Shown here: positions 8,033-19,130 of the stretch, piece after piece
How the letters are laid out: every line of letters begins with the position of its first letter
Position numbering within the stretch: position 1 is the stretch's first letter
Origin: Pseudomonadota bacterium
GTDB taxonomy: Bacteria > Pseudomonadota > Alphaproteobacteria > Caulobacterales > Caulobacteraceae
Reading direction: 5' to 3'
NCBI GenBank assembly: GCA_963205005.1
Contig: CAUJHW010000063.1
Span: forward strand, 1-46,412
Length of the DNA stretch: 46,412 nt
Translations under genes and position numbers: made by a program
Notes under the pieces: generated by a model
Seen by the model: the letters and a program-made list of their open reading frames with translations, nothing else
Databases searched by the model: none
What the model was told of the DNA's origin: nothing

Positions 8033-8831
8033 GTGTCGCTCCGGGTGTTCAGGCTGGCGAATATCTCGGGCATCGCGGCGAACAGGCAGGAATAGTGCGA
8101 GAGTCCGCTGAGAATTTCAGGCTGTGCCGCGCCGGGGATCAGGCGGGCCAAACTGTCGGCCATGCCCGGCGGCGACCAGGTGTCCGCCGCGCCGTGCCAG
8201 ATGCGGGTCGGCGCCGTGATCGCGGCGAGCCGGTCGGACCAAGGCGTCACGTAGGCCGCGACATCGCGAATATAGCCCTTGGCGTCCGGCCAGAGCGCCC
8301 GGCGCAGGACCGGGGCCAGGCCCTTGCGGAAATCCGGATCGGCGGCCAGGTCTCGGTCGGCGCCGGCAGCGGTCGCGAACAGCATCCGGAACAGCAGTCC
8401 GGGCGCATGCGCCGCCAGCCAGCCCTGCAACCGGGTCACCTGCCGGAACAGGGCCGGACGCCCGGCCGCCATGCGGAAGACCGCCTGCCCGGCCATCGCG
8501 TCAATGAAGTCGCCGCTCTCCAGAGGCGCGGCGGCCGACACCAGATGGATCGCCGCGGGCGGCGTGGTCATGCAGGCCGCCGTGCGCAGGGCCACGAAGG
8601 CGCCCAGCGAGAAACCGATCAGGGTCACCGGCCCGCCGGCCGCCAGCGCGCCGACCTCGCCCGCAAGAGCCTGAAAGCAGGCCTCGCCTTCAAGGCCCGG
8701 CGCGACGGCCGCCCGGTCGAGGCAGACCAGGCGCACACCGGCGTCACGCGCCGCCCGTTCCACGCGCCAGAGTTCGTCCGGCCCACCGGGCGCGCCGTGG
8801 AAATAGACCGCGAGCGGGGCGTCCGTGGATG

Positions 8832-8835
<4 letters not shown>
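8029..8835 (-). CDS. Alpha/beta hydrolase, probable CTG start
   Basis: The product has the alpha/beta-hydrolase core: the oxyanion loop HGAPGGP after the strand PLAVYF, the nucleophile elbow IGFSLGAF (Ser about 76), a late acidic residue (HGAADTWSPPG) and a C-terminal histidine (LSHYSCLF). The first conventional start is GTG at 8763, but this would delete the strand and HGxPGG loop. The frame is open back to 8931 with no ATG, GTG or TTG. CTG at 8835 is the only plausible initiator, and it overlaps the stop of the acyl-CoA synthetase gene (CTGA). With CTG the protein is 268 aa, normal for the fold. The substrate is unknown. It lies in an operon with the acyl-CoA synthetase and the GNAT gene. 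Confidence 0.75.
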
Positions 8836-10478
<1,643 letters not shown>

Positions 10479-10555
10479 GCGCGGCGTCTCCAGACTTATC
10501 GCTTGTTACTTGAAGGCAGGATTAGTCAGCCGGCGACCATTCCGCAACGGAGGCC

Positions 10556-12037
10556 TTAACGGTGGCCGGCCAGCCAGGCCTCGCCCGCCGCTTGCGTGGG
10601 CGCGGTGGCGTCCACGCGGGCCCAGTCCAGCGGGCCGAGGTCGCGGGCCAGTTGCTGGCGCAGGACCTCGACCGTGGCGTCCGAAGCATCGCCCGAGCGG
10701 CCGGCGACCCGGGCCTCAAGCACCGCGGCCGGAGCGTCCAGCCAGGCGCCGTGGAAGGGCACGCCCGACGCACGCGCCAGCGCTTCGGCCCTGTGGCGCA
10801 GGTCCGGCTCCAGGAAGCTCGCGTCCAGCACCACGGCGCGACCGGCGGCCAGCAGCAGGGCGGCGTTGGCGAACATCTCGTCATAGGTGCGGGCGTAGGC
10901 GGCGGGCGCATAGTTCTCCGCGCCGATGACCTGGGTCGGTGGCACGTTCAGCAGGCGCTTCCTCACCTCGTCGGTGCGCAGGATCACAGCGCCGGGGGAC
11001 GCACCCAGCGACGGGGCCACGGCGCGGGAAAAGGTCGACTTGCCCGAGCCCGACAGGCCGCCCACCGCCGCCAGCAGGGGCGCAGCCGGCGACAGGTGCG
11101 TGATCGCCGCCTCGATGTAGGCCCGGGCAGTCTCGGGGTCGTCACTGTGGGCGCTGACGTGGGCCCGGACCGCCGCCCGCGTGGACAGCATCAGCGGCAG
11201 GGCCGCGACGCCGGACCAGACCTCGGGGGGAAAGCTGCGGGCCGCCTCGTCCAGATAGGCCGAAAGCGCCCGGACCGCGGCGTCGCGTCGGCCGCGGAAA
11301 TCGAGGTCCATCAGGAGGAATGCCAGGTCGTACTGGACGTCCAGGTCCGACAGGATGTCGCTGAACTCAATGCAGTCGAACAGCACCGGATGGCCATCCT
11401 CCAGCAGGATGTTCCCCAGGTGCAGGTCGCCGTGGCAGCGACGGGAGAAGCCGGCGGCGCTGCGGTGAGCCAGAAGAGGCGCCTGACGCTCCAGCTCGGC
11501 CTCGGTGAGCGCGATCATCGTCTCGACGCGGGCCTGGTCGAGGCCCTTGCAGGTCTCGCGCAGCAGCCGGGCATTGGAGCCGACCGTCCAGGCGATCGAG
11601 GTCAGGCCGCCGGCCGGCCGCAGCGGCGCGGTCTGATGGAAGCCGGCGATGGCCCGGCCCAACTGCTCCGTCAGTTCACCGTCGATACGTTCAGGACAGG
11701 CCGAGAGCACCGCGGTTTCGTCGAAACGCTGCATCTCCAGCAGGTGATCGACGGTCTCCCCGCCCCCGTCGATGGCCAGCGATCCGTCAGCCTCGCGGGT
11801 GATCCTGCGCACCGCGCGGTAGATGTGCGGCGCGGCCGGGCGGTTGAATTCCAGCTCGCGGTCCAGCGCCCACAGGCGGCGCTCCGGGGTCGAGAAGTCG
11901 GCATAGCCCAGGTCGTCGTGCCGCTTCACCTTCAGGGTCAGTTCGGGGCCGAGGAAGACGTGGGCGCAGGCCGTGTCGATGACGCGTTCGGCCCCAGGCG
12001 AGAGCCAGGCGACGATCTCGGCCTCCAGCGGGCGCAC
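10556..12037 (-). CDS. Bifunctional aminoglycoside phosphotransferase-like / P-loop kinase protein
   Basis: I start the gene at GTG 12037, which shares its G with the TAG stop of pdxH (TAGTG); the longer open frame upstream lies inside pdxH. The 493-aa product has an N-terminal APH-like kinase domain (TLKVKRHDDLGYADFSTPERR; Brenner motif CHGDLHLGNILL; metal-binding LFDCIEFSD). It is followed by a C-terminal P-loop kinase domain with Walker A GLSGSGKST and the lid-type region TDEVRKRLL. This two-domain architecture is a known family of uncharacterised bacterial ATP-binding proteins. The APH half probably phosphorylates a small molecule rather than conferring resistance. Overlap with pdxH indicates co-expression. 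Confidence 0.87.
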   Translation of the reverse strand: MRPLEAEIVAWLSPGAERVIDTACAHVFLGPELTLKVKRHDDLGYADFSTPERRLWALDRELEFNRPAAPHIYRAVRRITREADGSLAIDGGGETVDHLLEMQRFDETAVLSACPERIDGELTEQLGRAIAGFHQTAPLRPAGGLTSIAWTVGSNARLLRETCKGLDQARVETMIALTEAELERQAPLLAHRSAAGFSRRCHGDLHLGNILLEDGHPVLFDCIEFSDILSDLDVQYDLAFLLMDLDFRGRRDAAVRALSAYLDEAARSFPPEVWSGVAALPLMLSTRAAVRAHVSAHSDDPETARAYIEAAITHLSPAAPLLAAVGGLSGSGKSTFSRAVAPSLGASPGAVILRTDEVRKRLLNVPPTQVIGAENYAPAAYARTYDEMFANAALLLAAGRAVVLDASFLEPDLRHRAEALARASGVPFHGAWLDAPAAVLEARVAGRSGDASDATVEVLRQQLARDLGPLDWARVDATAPTQAAGEAWLAGHR

Positions 12038-12702
12038 TACGGGAACAGCCTGCGCGTGCTCCAGCCACCGTCGGCGCGGTCGAACACCAGCCGCTCGTGC
12101 AGGCGGAACGGCCGGTCGCGCCAGAACTCGAAGCCGTCGGGGACGATGCGGAAGCCCGACCAGTGCGGCGGGCGCGGCACCTTTCCCAGACCGAAGCGCA
12201 GGCCGACTTCGGCGATGCGCTTCTCCAGCGCCAGCCGGTCCGGCAGGGTCCGCGACTGGTCCGAGGCCCATGCGCCCAGCTGGGCCGGGCGGGCCCGGGT
12301 GGAGAAGTAGGCGTCGGCCTCCTCGATGCTCACCGGCGTCACTGCGCCACGCACCCGCACCTGACGGCGAAGCGACTTCCAGTGGAACAGCAGCGCGGCC
12401 TTGGGATTGGCCGCCAGTTCCTCGCCCTTGGCGCTGCCCAGGTTCGTGAAGAACACGAAGCCTGCGGCGTCGAAGTCCTTCAGCAGCACCATGCGTACGT
12501 CAGGCATGCCGGTCGCGTCGACGGTCGCCAGGGCCATGGCGTTGGGGTCGTTGATCTCCTTGACCTTCGCCTCGGCGAACCATTCCCCGAAAAGGTGGAA
12601 CGGGTCGGTCGCGCTCAACAGTGGCGGCGGCTCGGCGGAGGTCACCTGGCGGACGTAGTCGTCCTCGGTGGGCGAAGGCGGGATGAGGGTCTTGTCGGTC
12701 AC
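12037..12702 (-). CDS. pdxH: Pyridoxamine 5'-phosphate oxidase
   Basis: The 221-aa protein has the full PdxH signature: substrate and FMN-binding stretches [38 protein letters not shown] (as separate parts), [17 protein letters not shown], the ASDQSR segment and the C-terminal family ending [16 protein letters not shown]...W.TRRLFP. It oxidises pyridoxine- or pyridoxamine-5'-phosphate to PLP using FMN and O2, the last step of vitamin B6 salvage. The length is normal. It is the first gene of a two-gene operon with the APH/P-loop kinase gene and is divergent from the DnaJ-like gene, 81 nt away. It would supply PLP to enzymes such as the HisC-type aminotransferase of this window. Confidence 0.96.
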   Translation of the reverse strand: MTDKTLIPPSPTEDDYVRQVTSAEPPPLLSATDPFHLFGEWFAEAKVKEINDPNAMALATVDATGMPDVRMVLLKDFDAAGFVFFTNLGSAKGEELAANPKAALLFHWKSLRRQVRVRGAVTPVSIEEADAYFSTRARPAQLGAWASDQSRTLPDRLALEKRIAEVGLRFGLGKVPRPPHWSGFRIVPDGFEFWRDRPFRLHERLVFDRADGGWSTRRLFP

Positions 12703-12783
12703 GCCCGCGATATAGCCCGGCCCGGCCCCGGCGCGCGAGGGTTTAACCGCGCGTTGACCCTGTTCGCCCTAGCCTCCGGTCTC

Positions 12784-13476
12784 ATGACTCGGGACAAACC
12801 CGACCTGACCCTGAAGATGGCGCGCGAGGTGCTGGGCGTGAGCTCCGCCTCCACGCCCGCCGAGGTGCGCCGGGCCTTCCGCGAGGCCGCCAAGCGGGCT
12901 CATCCGGACAGGGGTGGCGACGAGCACGCCTTCCGCCAGGTGGTCGACGCCTACCAGCGCCTGCAGGACCCGCTGGACGAGCGCTTCGTCCAGGCGCCGG
13001 TTCGCCGCCGGCCCAGCCCGGATCCCGATCTGGAGATCACCCCGCTGACCGCCATGGAGGGTGGCGAGGTCGACCACCGCATGCCCGACGGCTCTCTGAT
13101 CCGCATCGCCCTGCCCCCCGGCCTGCGTTCCGGCGACCGGGTGCGCGCCGGCGGCGCCGAACTCGCCGTCTACATCCGCGCCCACGACGGGGTCATCGTG
13201 CGCGGCGACGACGTCTGGATGACCGTCAAGGTCGCCCCCGGCCTGCTGAAGAAGGGCGGCCGGATAAACCTCGAAACGCCCTTCGGCCGCCGCGCCGTCT
13301 GGATCGATCACAAGGCCGCCGAGCGCGGGCTCGTGCGGCTGGAGGGCCAGGGCCTGCCCGCCCGGGGCCAGCGGGGTCGGGGTCACCTGTTCCTGCGTCT
13401 GGCCGCGACGCAGGGCCTGGCCGACAGCGCGGCGCTGGCGCTGCTTCGGCGGTTCGCGGCGGCCTGGGCGGTTTAG
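12784..13476 (+). CDS. DnaJ-like co-chaperone with C-terminal beta domain
   Basis: The 230-aa protein starts MTRDKPDLTLKMAREVLGV. Residues ~12-65 form a J domain with the HPD motif (AKRAHPDRGGDEHAFRQVVDAYQRL), which stimulates DnaK ATPase. The rest (TPLTAMEGGEVDHRMPDGSLIRIALPPGLRSGDRVRAGG, then LETPFGRRAVWIDHKAAERGLVRLEGQGLPARGQRGRGHLFLRL) is a DnaJ C-terminal substrate-binding-like domain. The Gly/Phe-rich linker and the zinc-finger cysteines of DnaJ are missing, so it is a short CbpA-like J protein. The longer open frame upstream overlaps pdxH on the other strand and is not used. The client is unknown. Confidence 0.85.
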   Translation: MTRDKPDLTLKMAREVLGVSSASTPAEVRRAFREAAKRAHPDRGGDEHAFRQVVDAYQRLQDPLDERFVQAPVRRRPSPDPDLEITPLTAMEGGEVDHRMPDGSLIRIALPPGLRSGDRVRAGGAELAVYIRAHDGVIVRGDDVWMTVKVAPGLLKKGGRINLETPFGRRAVWIDHKAAERGLVRLEGQGLPARGQRGRGHLFLRLAATQGLADSAALALLRRFAAAWAV

Positions 13477-13590
13477 GGGCGGGCCTTGAGGGTCAGACCA
13501 GGCGCGTAGCGAGCGCGGGGCCGCAATGGCGCGTCACCGAGCTGCGGCAGGCATCGCGCCCTGTCCGCTTGCAAAGGCCACCGCGTCTGC

Positions 13591-14979
13591 TCAGGGGACG
13601 GGAAGGCCGATCGACTTGCAGCTGGCGGCGTCGTTCTTGTTGCAGCCGCGCTTGAACATCAGCTTGGCGAGATCGTCGACGCGTTCGCCCCCCAGTCCCG
13701 CGACATACATTGCGCCGGCATACCGGCAAGCCTCGCCCATCAGCGTTCCCCTGCCGGTGCAGCCGAGCGCGAACATGTTGCGGGCCTGATTCAGGTCCTT
13801 CGCCACGCCGGCATTCCCGAAGTAGTAGACCTTGCCGCCACGCAGGCAGGCCCAGGAGTCGCGCTTGGCGCACGCGCGCTCGTAGAGTTTCATGATACGG
13901 GGCCAGTCCGGCTTAGTATCCGGCGTCGTGACCGTCAGGCTGTCGGCGGCCCGGCCGCAGGCCACGCCGGATCCGTCCTCGCAGGCCTGGAAGATCATCG
14001 CCATGGCCCGGCTGCGGGTCTCCGCGCTCGGGTACCCCACGAGCATTCTGTCGGCCAGCTTGTAACAGCTGTTGGCGTCCTTCACGGCGCAGCCCTTTTC
14101 CAGATAGGGCTGGGCCTGGGCGGGCGAGCCGCCGCCGAAGCCATCGCTCATCAGCCAGCCCTTGCGGCCGCAGCCCAGCATCGAGCCGCGCCGGCAGGCC
14201 GTGTCAAAGAACGGCAGCGCCCGGACACCCCAGTTGACCGGGGTGTCAGCTTCGTCGCGGGCGCGGGCGACCAGGCTATCGCCGGCCTTGATCAGCGCGT
14301 CGACGTCGAAGGCCGCCAGAGGGTCGGGTGCGGGCGGCGCCGTCGAAAGGGGCCGCCAGACAAGGCCGGCGCGGCGCAGGCGCTGTTCGGTGCGGTAGGC
14401 GTCGCGGCCGTGGCCCTCGAGCCATTCCGATGGAATGCCGGCCGCGACAACGGTCCAGGCCGACATCGACCAGTAGGCATGGGCATGGATCCTGAGATTG
14501 GACAGGTACTCCGGCGGGTCGCGCAGTCGGAAGAGGGCTTCGACGTCCGTCGCTTCCTTGTCGGCGGGCGCCGCCTCGATCATTCCCTCAAGACCGTAGG
14601 GCCGGCCCTGGATCGTGACGACGCAGGCGGAGAGGTCGGCGACGCGCCGCTCGTATTCCGCCTTCACGCTCCTGAACGACTTCGCCTTGCCGCGTACGGA
14701 GGCGCCCGGCATGCCGTCATATCGGGCGACCTGGGTCTGGCCCGTCATCCGGGCCGGCGCAGCATTGCGCGGCATGGCCCAGAAGCCCTCGACGGCGGCC
14801 TGCAGCGTGACGTTTGCGAAGTCGCAGGTGCCGAGCGGATCGACCGACGGCGCCAGCGGCGTCTCGACGCCGGGGGGCAAGGCCTGGGCCCAGGCGGGCG
14901 CGGTCGCAAGCGCCAGGATCAGGGGCACGGCGGCAATGGCGCGCCGGACGGGGCGAAGCGAAAGTGTGATCAGCGCCAT
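13591..14979 (-). CDS. Secreted Sel1-like repeat protein, cysteine-rich
   Basis: The 462-aa protein has a signal peptide (MALITLSLRPVRRAIAAVPLILALATAPAWAQA). Its N-terminal half is of unknown fold, with two cysteines (GTCDF, SACVV). The C-terminal half, about residues 225-460, consists of Sel1-like helix pairs in which cysteines recur (DTACRRGSMLGCGRKG, EKGCAVKDANSCYKLAD, QACEDGSGVACGRAAD, ERACAKRDSWACLRGG, ALGCTGRGTLMGEACRYAG, KRGCNKNDAASCKSIG). This matches disulfide-bridged SLR proteins of the HcpC type, which bind proteins or peptides. The start at 14979 gives a proper signal sequence; an extension of 14 residues is possible but worse. It probably acts in the periplasm as an interaction scaffold. 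Confidence 0.82.
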   Translation of the reverse strand: MALITLSLRPVRRAIAAVPLILALATAPAWAQALPPGVETPLAPSVDPLGTCDFANVTLQAAVEGFWAMPRNAAPARMTGQTQVARYDGMPGASVRGKAKSFRSVKAEYERRVADLSACVVTIQGRPYGLEGMIEAAPADKEATDVEALFRLRDPPEYLSNLRIHAHAYWSMSAWTVVAAGIPSEWLEGHGRDAYRTEQRLRRAGLVWRPLSTAPPAPDPLAAFDVDALIKAGDSLVARARDEADTPVNWGVRALPFFDTACRRGSMLGCGRKGWLMSDGFGGGSPAQAQPYLEKGCAVKDANSCYKLADRMLVGYPSAETRSRAMAMIFQACEDGSGVACGRAADSLTVTTPDTKPDWPRIMKLYERACAKRDSWACLRGGKVYYFGNAGVAKDLNQARNMFALGCTGRGTLMGEACRYAGAMYVAGLGGERVDDLAKLMFKRGCNKNDAASCKSIGLPVP

Positions 14980-15135
14980 GGCACATAGGTAGAATGTTCG
15001 GCCTGGAGCCTCCTCCCTCAATTGGGGGTCCAGCCAGCTCAGCTTCTGTCGCCTGGATCCGTGGGTCAGCCGGTAAGGGCGGTCTGCGCCACGTTCCGCC
15101 CTCGGTCGGGCAAATCGTTTGGGCGGCGTGGCCGT

Positions 15136-15792
15136 CTAGGCTACCGCGGAGCGTCGGCTGCGGCGCAGGGCAGCGCCGGCCGCAGCGAAGCCCAGGATCA
15201 GGACGGCCCAGGTGGACGGTTCGGGCACGGCGCCGCCGTTGCCGAAGTTGAGGCCTTCGAAGCCCACGGTGATGGCCATGCGGGCATCTTCGCCCATGCC
15301 TATGGTGTCGCCCAGCCGGGTGTAGGTGTTGAGGTCGCCGTCGACCGCGAACTGGGCCGTGTCAGGCACGAAGGAGTTTGCGCGCCCGTAGACCGCGCGG
15401 GTCAGCACAGTGGCGAAGGTTTCGAGGGCGCCGAACTTCAGCGACACGCCGGTCACGTTGAAGCAGACGTAAGGCACCGTGCAGTTGCCCTCGATGGTCA
15501 GGTAGCGGCCGCCGGCGTCGAGGTTGCCGGCCTCGTCAGAGACGAAGATGTCGTAGTTCTCGGTGCCCGGGAAAATCCCGAAGTCACGGTTGTCAGCGGT
15601 AAGCACGGCGAGCCTCTGGGTGAGGCGGGCATCCCCGGCGAGCCAGGCGCCCGAACCGTCATTGATGGTGTTGGTGGCCTCGTAGGCCTGAACGGAGGTG
15701 AGGCCGGTCAGGTCGAGGATGCCGGCGGCGGCGGCCGGCCAGGCGGCGGCGGCCAATACGCTCGCAAAGGCCAGGGTCTTGAAGCGAAGCAT
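15136..15792 (-). CDS. PEPxxWA-CTERM sorting domain protein
   Basis: The 218-aa protein has an N-terminal signal peptide (MLRFKTLAFASVLAAAAWPAAAAG) and a C-terminal sorting signal made of VPEPSTWAVLILGFAAAGAALRR: the PEPxxWA motif, a hydrophobic helix and an arginine-rich tail. This is the alphaproteobacterial variant of PEP-CTERM, recognised by an exosortase-type peptidase during export. The mature ~165 residues are beta-rich with one Cys pair (EGNCTVPYVCFNVTG) and resemble lectin-like surface proteins. Function is unknown; roles in the cell surface or extracellular matrix are usual. No exosortase gene is in the window. Confidence 0.87.
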   Translation of the reverse strand: MLRFKTLAFASVLAAAAWPAAAAGILDLTGLTSVQAYEATNTINDGSGAWLAGDARLTQRLAVLTADNRDFGIFPGTENYDIFVSDEAGNLDAGGRYLTIEGNCTVPYVCFNVTGVSLKFGALETFATVLTRAVYGRANSFVPDTAQFAVDGDLNTYTRLGDTIGMGEDARMAITVGFEGLNFGNGGAVPEPSTWAVLILGFAAAGAALRRSRRSAVA

Positions 15793-15934
15793 GAGTGAGC
15801 CTTTCGTTCCGGCTAGCGTCCGCGCTCGGTCTTTGCCGAAGAACCACGTTCCGCGCGTCGACGCCTCACCCGATTGGGGGTGTCGCGCAGCGTCTCGGGG
15901 CGCTCGGCAGCCCAGTGTCCCGGACCGCCGATGG

Positions 15935-16963
15935 CTACTGCCCGGGGTTGGCCGGCGCTTCGGCCATGCGGGCGCCGCGGAGGATGCCTTCCATGGCGTA
16001 GTTTCCCTTGTGGCAGGCGTATTCGTAGATCTGGCCCTTGGCGGGCTTGAAGGAATACTCGCCCGACCAGGCCTGGGTGTAGTGGACCGGGTCCTCGACC
16101 GTGAACTGGTAGAGCAGTTCGCCCTCGGCGATCCGGGTGAAGCGTTCAGTCACCGTTCCCTGCGAAGACACCGGGGTCAGGGTGCGGCCTTCCTGGATCG
16201 GGTTCACGTTCTTTGTCTCGGCGACAAGGGTGTCGCCTTCCCACCAGGCCACGGTGTCGCCCAGCCAGGGCCGGATCACGGCGGGCTGGTGGGACGCGCG
16301 GGCCTTTTCGGCCGAGGGGAAGATCGGGGCGATCCGGACGTCGTGGTTCATCTCCAGGTCGATGACGAAAAAGCCCGGCGTGACGAAGAAGCTGTAGTTG
16401 TTGTTGTAGATGGCGTTGAGCATCACCGGCCCGCCCGCGTCGCTCTGGGCGATCAGGCAGCGCTCGCGGATCGGCAGGTCCTCGGGCCCCGCGTAGGCGC
16501 CCTTGCCGGAGCGGTACTCGACCCCGTCGCGGATGGTCAGCGCCAGGCTCTTCGCGCGGTCGCGGAAAGGCATCTTTCCATCGGCCGGGCTGGTGATGAA
16601 CGAGGACCGCGCCTCGCCGCGAACACGCATCAGGCCGTCGCCGGAGTCGATCCAGAATGAGTTGTAGCCGGCGACGGCGTTCTCATCGCGGAACGCGCCC
16701 TGGCTGAGGTCGGAGGTCCCGTTGGCGGCATTGCGCCGCGCGACCGTCGCCTTGTCGACCGCGTCGGCCCGTTCCTTCGGCACGACAAGCTGGGTGAAGG
16801 CGGCGGACCGCTCAAGCTGGGTCACGGTGGCGTTGGTCCAGACCCCGTCGAAATTCCGCGCCAGCGCCTTGGGCGCCGCAGCCGGGTGCTGGGCCTGGGC
16901 GAAGGCCGGGCCGGAGATCAGCATGGCCAGGACCGCGGCGGCGAATAAGGAGGCTGTCTTCAT
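15935..16963 (-). CDS. Secreted protein of unknown function (342 aa)
   Basis: The protein has a clear signal peptide (MKTASLFAAAVLAMLISGPAFAQAQ). The mature part includes FDGVWTNATVTQLER, the IRERCLIAQSDAGGPVMLNAIYNNNY block, HDVRIAPIF and GDTVAWWEGDTLVAETKNVNP. It ends with SQGTVTERFTRIAEGELLYQFTVEDPVHYTQAWSGEYSF and YEYACHKGNYAMEGILRGAR. I recognise this as a conserved secreted family frequent in sphingomonads and Caulobacterales, often near TonB receptors or oxidoreductases, without an experimentally fixed role that I can name. Each of its two cysteines lies in a conserved motif (RCL, ACH). It is a single-gene unit, with 180 nt before the divergent GST gene. Confidence 0.8.
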   Translation of the reverse strand: MKTASLFAAAVLAMLISGPAFAQAQHPAAAPKALARNFDGVWTNATVTQLERSAAFTQLVVPKERADAVDKATVARRNAANGTSDLSQGAFRDENAVAGYNSFWIDSGDGLMRVRGEARSSFITSPADGKMPFRDRAKSLALTIRDGVEYRSGKGAYAGPEDLPIRERCLIAQSDAGGPVMLNAIYNNNYSFFVTPGFFVIDLEMNHDVRIAPIFPSAEKARASHQPAVIRPWLGDTVAWWEGDTLVAETKNVNPIQEGRTLTPVSSQGTVTERFTRIAEGELLYQFTVEDPVHYTQAWSGEYSFKPAKGQIYEYACHKGNYAMEGILRGARMAEAPANPGQ

Positions 16964-17143
16964 TGAATCGTCCCCCGGGCCCAGGGCCCTCGCGCCCTGT
17001 CACAGTCGCAGGGCTTGCGAGGAGGGTACGCCTGACAGCCGTGGAATTGGAAGTCTCGGTATGACATCGGAAGGAGGCTTGCCCAGGTCCCGGGAACGGC
17101 CCACCTCAGGCGTTTCAACACCACCGGAAAGGGCGGCGCGGTC

Positions 17144-17779
17144 ATGCTGACGGTTCATCATCTGCGGGTCTCGCAATCGGAGCGGATCGTCTGGCTGTGC
17201 GAGGAGCTGGGCATCGACTATGCGCTGAAGATCTATGACCGGCGGGCCGACAACCGGCTGGCGCCGGATGAGTACAAGGCCCTGCACCCCATGGGGATCG
17301 CCCCGGTGATCACCGACGGCGAGCTGGTGCTCGGCGAGAGCGGCGCCATCTGCGACTACATCTGCGGGCGCCACGGCGACGGGCGGCTGACGCCCGGGCC
17401 GGACGATCCGGACTATGCCGACCACCTGTTCTGGTTCCACTGGTCGAACGGGACCTTCATGGCCACGCTGATGATGCAGCTGGTGCTGTCGGGCGGCGGC
17501 GAGGGCAATCCGGCGGCGGTGTTCGTGGGCGAGCGCAGCCGTCGCGCCTGGGCGATGGCCGAAGCCAGGCTGGGCGAGGCGCCCTTCTTCGGCGGCCGCA
17601 ACCTGACCACCGCCGACATCATGATGGTCTATTGCCTGACCACCAGCCGGGCGTTCCGGGGCGCGACCCTGGAAGGCTTCCCCAACATCGCCGCCTACCT
17701 GCAGCGGATCGGCGCGCGGCCGGCCTACCTGAGCGCCATGGCCAAGGCCGAGCCTGGTATGGCGCCGATGCTGAGCTGA
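17144..17779 (+). CDS. Glutathione S-transferase family protein
   Basis: The 211-aa protein has a thioredoxin-like N-terminal domain (MLTVHHLRVSQSERIVWLCEELG) with the cis-proline and glutathione-binding segment (HPMGIAPVITDGELVLGESGAICDYI). The C-terminal helical domain carries the N-capping/hydrophobic staple region (FFGGRNLTTADIMMVYCL). The length and layout are those of a cytosolic GST of the beta/theta-like bacterial type. A serine near residue 10 (VSQSER) could activate glutathione. The electrophilic substrate is unknown. It lies 41 nt before aroC on the same strand and may share its transcript. Confidence 0.9.
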   Translation: MLTVHHLRVSQSERIVWLCEELGIDYALKIYDRRADNRLAPDEYKALHPMGIAPVITDGELVLGESGAICDYICGRHGDGRLTPGPDDPDYADHLFWFHWSNGTFMATLMMQLVLSGGGEGNPAAVFVGERSRRAWAMAEARLGEAPFFGGRNLTTADIMMVYCLTTSRAFRGATLEGFPNIAAYLQRIGARPAYLSAMAKAEPGMAPMLS

Positions 17780-17820
17780 GGTTTGGCGTCCGGGCACGGC
17801 TCCGCTAGAAGCACCCGGTC

Positions 17821-18927
17821 ATGAGCCACAACACCTTCGGGCACCTATTCCGCGTCACCACCTGGGGCGAAAGCCATGGGCCCGCGCTGGGCTGCGTGGT
17901 GGACGGCTGCCCGCCGGGAATCGCGCTGACCGAGGCCGACATCCAGCCGTGGCTCGACCGCCGCCGGCCCGGGCAGGGCAAGTTCGTCACCCAGCGGCAG
18001 GAGCCGGACGCGGTGCGGATCCTGTCCGGGGTGTTCGAGGACTCGCGGACCGGCGGCCAGGTGACCACCGGCACGCCGATCTCGATGATCATCGACAATG
18101 TCGACCAGCGCAGCCGCGACTATTCCGAGATCGCCCAGGCCTTCCGCCCGGGCCACGCGGACTATGCCTATTTCGCCAAGTACGGCGTGCGCGACTATCG
18201 CGGCGGCGGGCGGCAGTCGGCGCGGGAGACGGCGGCACGGGTGGCGGCGGGCGCGATCGCGCGGAAGATCCTGGCCGGCGTCACCATCCGCGGCGCGGTG
18301 GTGCAGATCGGGCCGCACGCGGTGGCCCCTGAGCGAATCGATTTCGACATCGCCGCCGAAAACGAGTTCTGGGCGCCCGACGCCGCCATTGTCCCCGTCT
18401 GGACCGAGCATCTGGAAAAGGTGCGCAAGGCGGGTTCCTCCACCGGGGCGGTGGTGGCGGTTGAGGCCACGGGCGTGCCCGCCGGCTGGGGCGCGCCGAT
18501 CTACGGCAAGCTGGACGCCGAGCTGGCCGGGGCTCTGATGTCGATCAACGCCGCCAAGGGCGTGGAGATCGGCGCCGGGTTCGCGTCAGCCGCGCTGTCT
18601 GGCGAGGAGAACGCCGACGAGATGCGGATGGGCAACGACGGACCGATGTTCCTGTCGAACAGGGCCGGCGGCGTGCTGGGCGGGATCTCCACAGGCCAGG
18701 CGGTAACCGCGCGGGTGGCGTTCAAGCCCACCTCCTCGATCCTGGCGCTGCGGCAGACGCTGAACGAGAAGGGCGAGGAGATCGATCTGCGCACCAAGGG
18801 CCGCCACGACCCCTGCGTCGGCATCCGCGGGACCCCCGTCGTCGAGGCGATGACGGCCTGCGTGCTGGCCGACGCCTTCCTGCGGCACCGCGCCCAGACC
18901 GGCGGCGGCGCGTTTACGCTGGGATAA
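17821..18927 (+). CDS. aroC: Chorismate synthase
   Basis: The 368-aa protein is a full-length AroC. It begins [33 protein letters not shown], containing the first family signature (GESHG). It continues with [18 protein letters not shown], the [29 protein letters not shown] signature in pieces, and ends with [22 protein letters not shown]. It converts EPSP to chorismate using reduced FMN, the last step of the shikimate pathway, and feeds the chorismate mutase and prephenate dehydrogenase encoded about 15 kb downstream in this window. The start ATG lacks a strong ribosome site, which fits read-through from the GST gene 41 nt upstream. Confidence 0.97.
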   Translation: MSHNTFGHLFRVTTWGESHGPALGCVVDGCPPGIALTEADIQPWLDRRRPGQGKFVTQRQEPDAVRILSGVFEDSRTGGQVTTGTPISMIIDNVDQRSRDYSEIAQAFRPGHADYAYFAKYGVRDYRGGGRQSARETAARVAAGAIARKILAGVTIRGAVVQIGPHAVAPERIDFDIAAENEFWAPDAAIVPVWTEHLEKVRKAGSSTGAVVAVEATGVPAGWGAPIYGKLDAELAGALMSINAAKGVEIGAGFASAALSGEENADEMRMGNDGPMFLSNRAGGVLGGISTGQAVTARVAFKPTSSILALRQTLNEKGEEIDLRTKGRHDPCVGIRGTPVVEAMTACVLADAFLRHRAQTGGGAFTLG

Positions 18928-19025
18928 TACACTTAAGGGTTGTATATTTCCCCTACGCTCAACTTGGATCGGCCCCAAGCTGCTGTCCGCATTCGGTTTT
19001 CTGGCCGGAGTTTCGATCTATTCAA

Positions 19026-19054
19026 TTGACCGCAGAACAAAGGTCACCCTAATC
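19026..19054 (+). promoter_or_regulatory. Candidate housekeeping promoter for the CheY-like gene
   Basis: TTGACCG at 19026-19032 and CCCTAATC at 19047-19054 are separated by 14 nt. They match much of the Caulobacter-type sigma-73 pattern (TTGaCgS, 10-14 nt, GCtANAWC): six of seven bases in the first box and about five of eight in the second. The expected start lies about 70 nt before the GTG at 19131. This is a match by eye only. Confidence 0.4.
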
Positions 19055-19130
19055 ACGCCGCGACCTCTTGCCGCGCCCACGGCGTCCGCGGGAGTCGCTC
19101 CGGCCCCACCGACCCGCTAAAGCGAGCCTC

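Noticed and set aside
18963..18979. CTTGG...CCAAG hairpin after aroC as a terminator
   Set aside because: The stem is only 5 bp and no T tract follows, so the evidence is too weak to list as a terminator.
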